From an uncultured Faecalibacterium sp. (GTDB taxonomy: Bacteria; Bacillota; Clostridia; Oscillospirales; Ruminococcaceae), in NCBI GenBank assembly GCA_934553285.1, contig CAKTFD010000050.1, positions 1 to 16,364 on the forward strand: a stretch of 16,364 bases of DNA. Reading direction: 5' to 3'. The position numbers were made by a program, and so were the translations under genes. Shown here in pieces: positions 7,665 to 12,754 of the stretch. The stretch's first letter is position 1. Each line of letters starts with the position of its first letter. Below the pieces are notes generated by a model that did not search any database, had not been told where the DNA came from, and saw only the letters and a list, made by a program, of their open reading frames with translations.

Positions 7665-7740
7665 GCTACTGTGGCTCAGCTGGTAGAGCAGCTCACTCGT
7701 AATGAGCAGGTCGCCTGTTCGAATCAGGTCAGTAGCTCCA
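7665..7740 (+). tRNA. tRNA-Thr, anticodon CGU
   Basis: The full cloverleaf is visible by eye. The acceptor stem is GCTACTG with CAGTAGC. The D arm is GGCTC with GAGC. The anticodon stem GCTCA/TGAGC holds the loop CTCGTAA, so the anticodon is CGT (reads ACG). The T arm carries TTCGAAT. The discriminator base is T and CCA is encoded. Total 76 bases. It is a single tRNA with its own promoter and terminator. I found no duplicated 3' end nearby that would mark an integrated element. Confidence 0.95.
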
Positions 7741-7745
7741 AAGAG

Positions 7746-7790
7746 AAACCCCCGAAAGTTGGCTTGTGAAGCCGATTTTCGGGGGTTTTT
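7746..7790. terminator. Terminator after tRNA-Thr, probably also ending the cysteine desulfurase transcript
   Basis: AAACCCCCGAAA (7746-7757) pairs with TTTCGGGGGTTT (7777-7788), with an inner GGCTT/AAGCC hairpin and a T-run on the plus strand. Read on the minus strand, the stem is followed by CTCTT, so it can also stop the convergent minus-strand gene. The remaining 7791-7893 shows only a 10-base direct repeat (AGTGGCGCAA at 7866 and 7878). Confidence 0.88.
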
Positions 7791-7893
7791 GTTTGTGCGG
7801 CAGGGGATGGGAAAGTGGGCGCTTGTGCCTTAATTACCCCTGTTTATCTGGAAATTGCTTTATTTAGTGGCGCAAGAAGTGGCGCAAAACGGT

Positions 7894-9021
7894 TCAAGCC
7901 TCGTTGGTCAGCAGATGGTAGCACGCATCAAACGCCTGCAGAAAGCCGTTCAGCTCGTTCTCAGTGGTAAGATGGCTCAGGCTGATGCGCCAGGAGGAAA
8001 GGGCATTGCGGCGGTCCTGGCTGACGGCCAGCACCGCCCGGGAGGGCAGCCCATCGGACGCGCAGGCGGACTTGACCGATACGCATACGCCGCGGGCATC
8101 CAGCTCCCGCTGGAAGACCGTGCCTTTTACCCCCTGCACACTCAGGTTCAGGATCTGCGGCACAGCATCTGCCGGGCTGTTGATGCGTACTTTGGGGTAG
8201 CAGGCAAGCGCTGCGCGCAGCCGGTCGTTCATGGTGCGGATGTACGCGGTACGGGTGGGCAGCCCGGCAACGGCTTTTTCCAGTGCCAGTGCCAGCGCAC
8301 AGGCCAGCGCTACCGTGGGGGTGCCGCTGCGGTAGCGGGTGGTGCTTTCGCCGCCGTGGATAAGCGGTTCCAGCTCCAGGCACTGCCGCTTTACCAGTAC
8401 ACCGATGCCGTTCAGCCCATAAAATTTGTGCGCCGTCAGGCTCATGGTGTCAATGCCCGCAAATCGGAGAGGGAGCTTGCCGATGGCCTGCGTGGCATCC
8501 ACATGGAAGCGGCAGGCAGGGTATGCTTTTAAAAGGTCTGCGATCTCCGCAATAGGCTGTACTGTGCCAAGCTCGCTGTCCACGGCGGTCACGGCTGCAA
8601 GGATCGTGTCCGGGCGCAGCAGCCTTTTCAGGTGTTCCAGATCCACAGTGCCGTCCTGCTTGATATCCACAAAGTCGATCTCATACCCCTGCTGCTGCAG
8701 GGCAGTAAGGCTGCTGCTGACGGAGGAATGTTCCAGCGGGGTGGAGATGATATGCCTGCCCACAGGCCGCCCCAGCGCTGCCAGGCTTTTCAGTGCAAAG
8801 TTGTTGGCTTCGCTGGCACCGGAGGTATAGATGATCTCGGCAGGCTGTACGCCCAGGCTCTGGGCGATGCTGCGGGTCGCCTGCCCGATAGCAGCTTTGG
8901 CGGCGGCACCGGCCTGATGACGGGCATTTGCATTGCCTGGGCAATGCTGTTCTATTTCGCAGAACCGCTGCAGCACCTCCGCATCCACGGGCGTGTTGGC
9001 GGAATAATCCAGATAGATCAT
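7894..9021 (-). CDS. Cysteine desulfurase (NifS/IscS family, PLP-dependent)
   Basis: 375 residues, in the usual 370-400 range. It transfers sulfur from cysteine to a protein persulfide for Fe-S or thio-cofactor synthesis. Visible landmarks: 'YLDYSANTPVD' at the N-terminus, 'YTSGASEANNFALK' (65-78), His98 in 'TPLEHSS', Asp175/Gln178 in 'HVDATQAIG', PLP-binding Lys199 in 'SLTAHKFYGLNGIGVL', 'YRSGTP' (230-235), and the catalytic cysteine Cys320 in 'VKSACASDG'. The ATG at 9019-9021 is chosen because the family's conserved start is here and AGGAG lies 5 bases upstream; the frame stays open to 9120 but the extra 33 residues are unlike the family. No iscU, thiI or mnmA partner is adjacent, so the acceptor pathway is undetermined. 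It is divergent from uraA. Confidence 0.93.
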   Translation of the reverse strand: MIYLDYSANTPVDAEVLQRFCEIEQHCPGNANARHQAGAAAKAAIGQATRSIAQSLGVQPAEIIYTSGASEANNFALKSLAALGRPVGRHIISTPLEHSSVSSSLTALQQQGYEIDFVDIKQDGTVDLEHLKRLLRPDTILAAVTAVDSELGTVQPIAEIADLLKAYPACRFHVDATQAIGKLPLRFAGIDTMSLTAHKFYGLNGIGVLVKRQCLELEPLIHGGESTTRYRSGTPTVALACALALALEKAVAGLPTRTAYIRTMNDRLRAALACYPKVRINSPADAVPQILNLSVQGVKGTVFQRELDARGVCVSVKSACASDGLPSRAVLAVSQDRRNALSSWRISLSHLTTENELNGFLQAFDACYHLLTNEA

Positions 9022-9075
9022 AGGCTCTCCTGTATGTTCTACATATAAAGATGATAGGAAATAACGACAGGCTCT

Positions 9076-9104
9076 ATTATAATTTGTTTTGGTCCGGAGC
9101 GCAA
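9076..9104 (-). promoter_or_regulatory. Promoter of the cysteine desulfurase gene
   Basis: TTGCGC (9104-9099) and a perfect TATAAT (9081-9076) are 17 bases apart on the minus strand, about 55 bases before the start codon. This also argues that transcription begins after 9080 and that the longer frame to 9120 is not translated. Confidence 0.75.
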
Positions 9105-9156
9105 CCCTTGCCGCAGGCAAAAGCAGGCCTGCAGGTAAGAAAAAGCTGCCAACATC

Positions 9157-9185
9157 TTGCTGGACAGGCTGAAATCTGCTATACT
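9157..9185 (+). promoter_or_regulatory. Promoter of the uracil permease leader
   Basis: TTGCTG (9157-9162) and TATACT (9180-9185) are 17 bases apart. The predicted start near 9192 gives a leader of about 214 bases before the permease ATG at 9406, with GC-rich hairpins at about 9199-9236. Confidence 0.72.
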
Positions 9186-9271
9186 ATTTTAAAAGGGCGG
9201 CAGCGCTGCTGCGGCCTGGCCGGAGCGGTTCCGGCGGTTTGAAACGACACAAAAAGAAGGGGAGGGGCACG

Positions 9272-9343
9272 ATGCATAAGCGGATCAGAATGCATAGTTC
9301 CTTCTTCCACATTTTTGTGCGGAGATTTTGTTCCCAATTGTAG
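9272..9343 (+). CDS. Putative 23-residue leader peptide upstream of uraA
   Basis: ATG at 9272 follows GGAGG (9261-9265) with 6-base spacing, an excellent ribosome binding site. The frame runs 23 codons to TAG at 9341-9343, and the last base of the stop codon is the first base of the terminator stem. The second half is rich in Phe and U-rich codons ('SSFFHIFVRRF'), with T5 and T4 runs in the DNA. This fits a regulatory leader whose translation, coupled to transcription, prevents termination, as in enteric pyrBI and pyrE. AAGAAGG (9254-9260) can pair with CCTTCTT (9300-9306) and would mask the ribosome site and start codon. Expression is unproven. Confidence 0.55.
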   Translation: MHKRIRMHSSFFHIFVRRFCSQL

Positions 9344-9379
9344 AGGCACTGCCGCTTTTACGGCAATGCCTCTTTTTTT
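9343..9379 (+). terminator. Intrinsic terminator (attenuator) in the uraA leader
   Basis: GAGGCACTGCCG (9343-9354) pairs with CGGCAATGCCTC (9361-9372), with one C-A mismatch and a 6-base loop, followed by seven T (9373-9379). It lies 27 bases before the permease ATG, downstream of the promoter and leader ORF. Transcripts reaching uraA must therefore read through it. Confidence 0.88.
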
Positions 9380-9405
9380 GGGAAGATCATTGCAGGAGGT
9401 TTTCC

Positions 9406-10767
9406 ATGAGTGAAAAGATCGATTATTCCAAGGGCATTTACGATGCCACCAAGCTGGGCACGGGCAAAATGTTCATTCTGGGCGTGCAGCACATGTTTGC
9501 CATGTTTGGCGCAACCGTGCTGGTGCCGCTGCTTACCGGCCTGAGTGTTTCCACCACCCTGCTGTGTGCAGGCCTGGGCACGCTTCTGTTCCACCTCATC
9601 ACCAAAAAGAAGGTGCCTGCGTTCCTTGGCTCCTCCTTTGCTTACCTGGGCGGCTTTTCCATCGTAGCCCCCATGCTGGCTGATGCCGATGGCAACCTGA
9701 CCGTTGCCAATACCAGAATGCTGCCCTATGCCTGCGCCGCCATCGCATTCTCCGGCCTGGTATATCTGGTGGCAAGTCTGCTGATCTCCACCTTTGGCAT
9801 CCGCCGCATCATGAAGTTCTTCCCACCGGTGGTCACCGGCCCCATCATCATCTCCATCGGCCTGATCCTGGCCCCCTCCGCCATCACCAACTGCCAGGCT
9901 AACTGGCTGCTGGCCTTTGTGGCACTGGGCACCGTTATCGCGTGCAACATCTGGGGCAAGGGCATGGTCAAGATCCTGCCCATCCTGATCGGTGTTCTGG
10001 TCTCTTACGCAGTGGCACTGGTCACCGGCGCTGTGGATTTCCAGAAGATCTCGGAGGCCGCCTGGCTGGGCATCCCCCTGCACAAGGAGGCCATGGGCCT
10101 GTTTGCCATCGATGGCAGCCCGGAGTTCATCAGTGCGCTGTTTACCATCATCCCCATCGCACTGGCTACCATGATGGAGCATGTGGGTGATATCGCAGCC
10201 ATCAGCGCTACGGTTGGCCACAACTACATCAACGATCCCGGCCTGAATCGCACCCTGATGGGGGATGGCCTGGCCACCACCATGGCCGGCCTGCTGGGCG
10301 GCCCGGCGAACACCACCTACGGCGAGAATACCGGCGTGCTGGCACTGAGCAAGATCTACGACCCGCTGGTCATCCGCATCGCCGCCGCACTGGCTATTAT
10401 TCTGAGCTTCAGCCCCAAGTTTGAGGCTGTCATCAACACCATCCCCACCGGCATCATCGGCGGTATCAGCTTTGTGCTGTACGGCATGATCTCTGCCATC
10501 GGTGTGCGCAACGTGGTGGAGAACCACGTGGACTTTACCAACAGCCGCAACCTGATCGTGGCTGCGGTCATTCTGGTGTGCGCGCTGGGCTTCAACTCCG
10601 TGGGCGGTGTCAGCTTTGCCATCGCCGGTGTTTCCATCAACCTGTCCGGCCTGGCTGTGGCTGCCATCGCAGGCATCCTGCTCAACGCCATCCTGCCTGG
10701 CAACGACTACGAGTTTGATGCAGCTGCCGGTTCCGAGGCAGCCTCCAGCGGCAACCTGCAGGTCTGA
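9406..10767 (+). CDS. uraA: Uracil permease (NCS2 / nucleobase:cation symporter-2 family)
   Basis: 453 residues, strongly hydrophobic, with about 14 membrane segments as in UraA. It imports uracil with protons across the cytoplasmic membrane for pyrimidine salvage. Family blocks: 'VQHMFAMFGATVLVP' (27-41), 'VPAFLGSSFAYLGG' (70-83), Glu258 in 'MMEHVGDI' and Glu307 in 'NTTYGENTGVLALSKIYDP'; the last two correspond to the uracil-binding glutamates of E. coli UraA. The start is the ATG at 9406 with AGGAGG (9394-9399) 6 bases upstream. The open frame continues upstream through the leader terminator, which cannot be coding. It is single-gene and controlled by the leader attenuator. A close alternative is a xanthine/uric acid permease, but the motifs favour uracil. 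Confidence 0.92.
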   Translation: MSEKIDYSKGIYDATKLGTGKMFILGVQHMFAMFGATVLVPLLTGLSVSTTLLCAGLGTLLFHLITKKKVPAFLGSSFAYLGGFSIVAPMLADADGNLTVANTRMLPYACAAIAFSGLVYLVASLLISTFGIRRIMKFFPPVVTGPIIISIGLILAPSAITNCQANWLLAFVALGTVIACNIWGKGMVKILPILIGVLVSYAVALVTGAVDFQKISEAAWLGIPLHKEAMGLFAIDGSPEFISALFTIIPIALATMMEHVGDIAAISATVGHNYINDPGLNRTLMGDGLATTMAGLLGGPANTTYGENTGVLALSKIYDPLVIRIAAALAIILSFSPKFEAVINTIPTGIIGGISFVLYGMISAIGVRNVVENHVDFTNSRNLIVAAVILVCALGFNSVGGVSFAIAGVSINLSGLAVAAIAGILLNAILPGNDYEFDAAAGSEAASSGNLQV

Positions 10768-10794
10768 TCCTAGTAATGTGCCCAGTTTTGCTGC

Positions 10795-10823
10795 GGCAGA
10801 TTTGGACATCCTGCCAGATTTTT
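10795..10823 (+). terminator. Weak hairpin after uraA
   Basis: GGCAG (10795-10799) pairs with CTGCC (10811-10815), followed after AGA by TTTTT (10819-10823). The stem is short; it is the only candidate uraA terminator before the rubrerythrin promoter. Confidence 0.4.
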
Positions 10824-10828
10824 ATAAA

Positions 10829-10843
10829 TGAGAATAATTCTCA
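10829..10843. promoter_or_regulatory. Fur/PerR-family type operator upstream of rubrerythrin
   Basis: TGAGAATAATTCTCA is a perfect 7-1-7 palindrome, the geometry of Fur-superfamily boxes (Fur TGATAAT-N-ATTATCA, PerR TTATAAT-N-ATTATAA). It ends 9 bases before the -35 of the rubrerythrin promoter. PerR is the most likely protein, since reverse rubrerythrins of clostridia are known PerR targets. Assignment to PerR rather than Fur or Zur is inference. Confidence 0.65.
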
Positions 10844-10852
10844 AAAATGCAC

Positions 10853-10881
10853 TTGACGAACTAGGAATTGTTCGCTATAAT
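10853..10881 (+). promoter_or_regulatory. Strong sigma-A promoter of rubrerythrin
   Basis: TTGACG (10853-10858) and perfect TATAAT (10876-10881) are 17 bases apart. The predicted start near 10888 gives a leader of about 150 bases. Confidence 0.88.
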
Positions 10882-10935
10882 AGAGCCATGGAAAGGCACG
10901 GTGGGTACCAACACCGGATCCCTTTTCATGGCTCT
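10882..10935 (+). other. Stem-loop at the 5' end of the rubrerythrin mRNA
   Basis: AGAGCCATG (10882-10890) pairs with CATGGCTCT (10927-10935), continued by GAAAGG with CCTTTTC and an inner GGTG/CACC hairpin. It occupies the first 50 or so bases of the predicted transcript. It could protect the 5' end or be a regulatory leader; no T-run follows, so it is not a terminator. A second small hairpin GGGC/GCCC follows at about 10946-10959. Confidence 0.5.
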
Positions 10936-11038
10936 TTCTGTATCGGGCGGCGCTGCCCGGCGCAGGAACAAAAGGCCGGCAGTCCCGCTTTTTGGCAGTA
11001 TTTTGTGATTTTTTATAATCGAATGGAGGTATATTCTT

Positions 11039-11590
11039 ATGAAGAAATACGTTTGCACCGTTTGTGGTTATATCGCTGAGGGTGAGATCCCTGCGCAGTG
11101 CCCCGTCTGTAAGGCTCCCGCTTCCGCTTTTGTGGAGAAGACCGGCAATACCTATGTCACCGAGCATGTTGTCGGCATCGGCAAGGCCGAGGGCGTGCCG
11201 CAGGAGATCGTGGATGGCCTGCGCGCTAACTTTGAGGGTGAGTGCAGCGAGGTCGGTATGTACCTGGCTATGGCCCGCGTGGCAGAGCGTGAGGGCTACC
11301 CTGAGATCGCCGAGGCCTACAAGCGCTATGCTTACGAGGAAGCTGACCATGCATCCCGCTTTGCAGAGCTGCTGGGCGAGGTCGTGACCGACAGCACCAA
11401 GAAGAACCTGATGATGCGTGCTGAGGCCGAGTGCGGTGCCTGCTCCGGCAAGATGGATCTGGCCAAGAAGGCAAAGGCTCTGAATCTGGATGCCATCCAC
11501 GATACCGTCCATGAGATGGCGAAGGATGAAGCCCGCCACGGCCGCGGCTTTGAGGGCCTGCTGAAGCGCTACTTCAACACCGAAGTCTGA
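11039..11590 (+). CDS. Reverse rubrerythrin (rubredoxin domain N-terminal, diiron domain C-terminal)
   Basis: 183 residues. The N-terminal rubredoxin-like knot has Cys6, Cys9, Cys21 and Cys24 ('CTVCGYIAEG...CPVCKAP'). A four-helix diiron domain follows, with Glu66 or Glu68, 'EEADH' (Glu101, His104), Glu129 or Glu131 and 'DEARH' (Glu164, His167). The domain order is the reverse of classical rubrerythrin and the length matches the reverse rubrerythrins of clostridia, which reduce hydrogen peroxide (and oxygen) with electrons from NADH-linked partners. The start ATG at 11039 is 9 bases from GGAGG (11025-11029). It has a strong promoter with a PerR-type palindrome just upstream, a long structured leader and its own terminator. 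High GC3 and frequent CTG/GGC codons suggest strong expression. Cytoplasmic. Confidence 0.95.
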   Translation: MKKYVCTVCGYIAEGEIPAQCPVCKAPASAFVEKTGNTYVTEHVVGIGKAEGVPQEIVDGLRANFEGECSEVGMYLAMARVAEREGYPEIAEAYKRYAYEEADHASRFAELLGEVVTDSTKKNLMMRAEAECGACSGKMDLAKKAKALNLDAIHDTVHEMAKDEARHGRGFEGLLKRYFNTEV

Positions 11591-11615
11591 TAAGGGTTCC
11601 CCAGTTATCTACACT

Positions 11616-11655
11616 GCCCGCTGCAAGGGATTTCCGCCTTGCAGCGGGCTTTTTT
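11616..11655 (+). terminator. Terminator of rubrerythrin
   Basis: GCCCGCTGCAAGG (11616-11628) pairs perfectly with CCTTGCAGCGGGC (11637-11649), then six T. A second hairpin (AGCGCCG 11673-11679 with CGGCGCT 11700-11706, then TTTT) follows and may be a backup. Confidence 0.92.
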
Positions 11656-11739
11656 GCATCTGAAAAGCGTACAGCGCCGCAGCCGGAGAGAAAAAAGCCC
11701 GGCGCTTTTGTAAGGCGGTACAAACTTTGCGCCAAAACC

Positions 11740-11768
11740 TTGACAGCGGGGTGCAGTTGTGCTATCCT
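11740..11768 (+). promoter_or_regulatory. Promoter of flavodoxin
   Basis: Perfect TTGACA (11740-11745) and TATCCT (11763-11768) are 17 bases apart. The predicted start is near 11775, giving a leader of about 104 bases. Confidence 0.78.
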
Positions 11769-11775
11769 GTTGGTG

Positions 11776-11791
11776 GTTAGAAGATACTAAC
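11776..11791. promoter_or_regulatory. GTTAG-N6-CTAAC element at the flavodoxin transcription start
   Basis: GTTAGAAGATACTAAC, flanked by G and C that extend the dyad by one pair. It covers the predicted +1 region, where a repressor would block the promoter. Fourteen of 16 bases are repeated in reverse orientation at 12391-12406. A weaker copy (GTTAAACAAAACTAAC) is at 11839-11854 in the same leader. The 5-6-5 spacing is that of CRP/FNR-type sites; the protein is unknown. Confidence 0.55.
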
Positions 11792-11826
11792 CTGCGAAAT
11801 GCGTCAGGTGATACGGGCGCATTTTT
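11791..11826 (+). promoter_or_regulatory. Terminator-like hairpin in the flavodoxin leader
   Basis: AAATGCG (11797-11803) pairs with CGCATTT (11818-11824), followed by two more T (11825-11826). A competing pairing CCTG (about 11791) with CAGG (11804-11807) would disrupt it. It may be an attenuator; the stem is short and AU-rich. Confidence 0.35.
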
Positions 11827-11878
11827 ACAGCACTGACGGTTAAACAAAACTAACTTCATAACGAAAGAGGTAGATTTT

Positions 11879-12301
11879 ATGAGCAAAGTAGCGATCGTAT
11901 TCTGGAGCGCCACCGGCAACACCGAAACTATGGCAAACTGCATCGCCGAGGGTGCAGGTGCTAACGGCACCCTTGTGCCCTGCGGCGAGATGACCCCTGC
12001 AAAGCTGGCAGAGTTTGATGTTGTGGCCTTTGGCTGCCCCGCCATGGGCGCAGAACAGCTGGAAGAGAGCGAGTTCGAGCCGATGTTCGCAGCGCTGGAA
12101 GGCTCGCTCAACGGCAAAAAGATCGCGCTGTTCGGCTCCTACGGCTGGGGCGATGGCCAGTGGATGCGTGATTGGGCAGAGCGTGCACAGGGCGATGGCG
12201 CACAGCTGTTCGATGCAGAGGGTCTGATCTGCAACGAAACGCCCGATGATGATGTGCAGGCTGCCTGCCGCAAGCTGGGCGCAGACCTGGCTGCATGGTA
12301 A
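11879..12301 (+). CDS. Flavodoxin (short-chain, FMN-binding)
   Basis: 140 residues, the length of short-chain clostridial flavodoxins. It carries one or two electrons in place of ferredoxin in anaerobic metabolism. The FMN phosphate loop is 'SATGNTE' (residues 10-16). The flavin-stacking loops are 'GCPAMGAEQLEE' (about 53-64) and 'GSYGWGDGQWMRDW' (about 86-99), where the Trp/Tyr pair covers the ring. The protein is acidic overall. ATG at 11879 follows AGAGG with 8-base spacing. It is monocistronic behind a perfect -35 and a structured leader with the GTTAG-N6-CTAAC element. A flavodoxin next to a rubrerythrin suggests a shared redox or iron-limitation response, which is inference. Confidence 0.95.
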   Translation: MSKVAIVFWSATGNTETMANCIAEGAGANGTLVPCGEMTPAKLAEFDVVAFGCPAMGAEQLEESEFEPMFAALEGSLNGKKIALFGSYGWGDGQWMRDWAERAQGDGAQLFDAEGLICNETPDDDVQAACRKLGADLAAW

Positions 12302-12323
12302 GGTCTGCAGAGAAAAACTGTTC

Positions 12324-12352
12324 TTGACAAAAAAGGTTTGCTGCGCTAAACT
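12324..12352 (+). promoter_or_regulatory. Promoter downstream of flavodoxin with no following ORF
   Basis: Perfect TTGACA (12324-12329) and TAAACT (12347-12352) are 17 bases apart, beginning 23 bases after the flavodoxin stop. The predicted start near 12359 opens a stretch without a credible ORF that ends at a strong terminator. Confidence 0.7.
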
Positions 12353-12390
12353 ATATCCTGCCGCCTTTCGGCATTTTTATAAGAGTAAAA

Positions 12391-12406
12391 GTTAGTGGCT
12401 TCTAAC
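12391..12406. promoter_or_regulatory. Second strong copy of the GTTAG-N6-CTAAC element
   Basis: Read on the minus strand it is GTTAGAAGCCACTAAC, differing from the flavodoxin copy only in the two central bases. Here the dyad extends to 9-6-9 (12387-12410). Such near identity in opposite orientation, 600 bases apart, suggests a protein-binding site rather than only an RNA hairpin. Confidence 0.5.
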
Positions 12407-12457
12407 TTTTGAAAGCGCAGCAGCCTTTGTGCAGGATAGCGTAAAAGCGTAGAACTT

Positions 12458-12506
12458 GCGGCAGGGGAAAGCGGACGAGATGTCCGGCAGCCCCTGCCGC
12501 TTTTAT
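12458..12506 (+). terminator. Terminator of the candidate small RNA
   Basis: GCGGCAGGGG (12458-12467) pairs with CCCCTGCCGC (12491-12500), with an inner CGGAC/GTCCG stem, followed by TTTTAT. Confidence 0.85.
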
Positions 12507-12538
12507 CGCAATTTTCAAAAATAGTGCCAATCAAAACA

Positions 12539-12601
12539 GCATATTTGCGATATGCAGTTTGCGGATGTTGCTTGTGCATTAAAAACGCAAACTGCTATAG
12601 T
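12539..12601 (+). promoter_or_regulatory. Promoter region with two nested dyads before the YgbA-family gene
   Basis: TTGTGC (12572-12577) and TATAGT (12596-12601) are 18 bases apart. Two perfect inverted repeats frame it: GCATAT-N5-ATATGC (12539-12555) and GCAGTTTGCG/CGCAAACTGC (12554-12563 with 12586-12595). The right arm of the second lies in the -35/-10 spacer. This looks like operator architecture for a stress regulator, identity unknown. Confidence 0.5.
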
Positions 12602-12631
12602 AAAAGATGATTGAGTGTAAAGGCAGTGTGT

Positions 12632-12736
12632 ATGGAAATGGCTGCAGCAATTGGTGTTACGGTAGGCTTTGCGCTTTTGCGTGGTGCAGTGCGCCGCGCT
12701 GCGATCCGGTCGGGCCGTAAAAGAGAACAGGAATGA
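12632..12736 (+). CDS. Possible 34-residue small membrane protein
   Basis: ATG at 12632 is 8 bases after AAAGG, downstream of the predicted promoter. The stop at 12734-12736 is 18 bases before the next gene's start. The peptide has a hydrophobic stretch ('AAAIGVTVGFALLRGAV') followed by a strongly basic tail ('RRAAIRSGRKR'), as in small inner-membrane peptides. There is no homology that I can recognise. The frame is open further up to a TTG at 12611. It may instead be an untranslated leader. Confidence 0.3.
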   Translation: MEMAAAIGVTVGFALLRGAVRRAAIRSGRKREQE

Positions 12737-12754
12737 TCAGGAGGAATGGACCCG

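Larger units (their letters stand above)
12359..12506 (+). ncRNA. Candidate small non-coding RNA
   Basis: This stretch has its own sigma-A promoter and a strong terminator but no start codon with a ribosome site and no frame of note. Predicted structure: a 5' hairpin TGCCG/CGGCA (12359-12373) followed by TTTTT, a second hairpin AAAAGTTAG/CTAACTTTT (12387-12410), and the terminal stem. The first hairpin could instead be the flavodoxin terminator. The second contains the GTTAG-N6-CTAAC element. The alternative is a long flavodoxin 3' region. I recognise no known RNA family. Confidence 0.45.

Noticed and set aside
7551..7769. 72-residue ORF covering the tRNA region
   Set aside because: It overlaps the tRNA, its promoter and terminator; no ribosome site or homology.
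7866..7887. Direct repeat AGTGGCGCAA twice, 12 bases apart, as a possible attachment site near the tRNA
   Set aside because: It does not match the tRNA 3' end, there is no integrase gene and no mobile DNA nearby; most likely a small local duplication.
9328..9405. N-terminal extension of uraA through the leader
   Set aside because: It would translate the terminator hairpin and T-run, has no ribosome site and no family support.
9358..10809. 483-residue minus-strand open frame opposite uraA
   Set aside because: Shadow of the permease, extremely Gln/Gly/Asp/His-rich, with no recognisable domain.
11740..11878. FMN riboswitch upstream of flavodoxin
   Set aside because: None of the conserved FMN-aptamer sequence blocks is present in the leader.
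12332..12439. Inverted copies of TGCTGCGC and TATCCTGC as ends of a miniature mobile element
   Set aside because: The paired copies occur in the wrong order for terminal inverted repeats, and no target duplication is visible.
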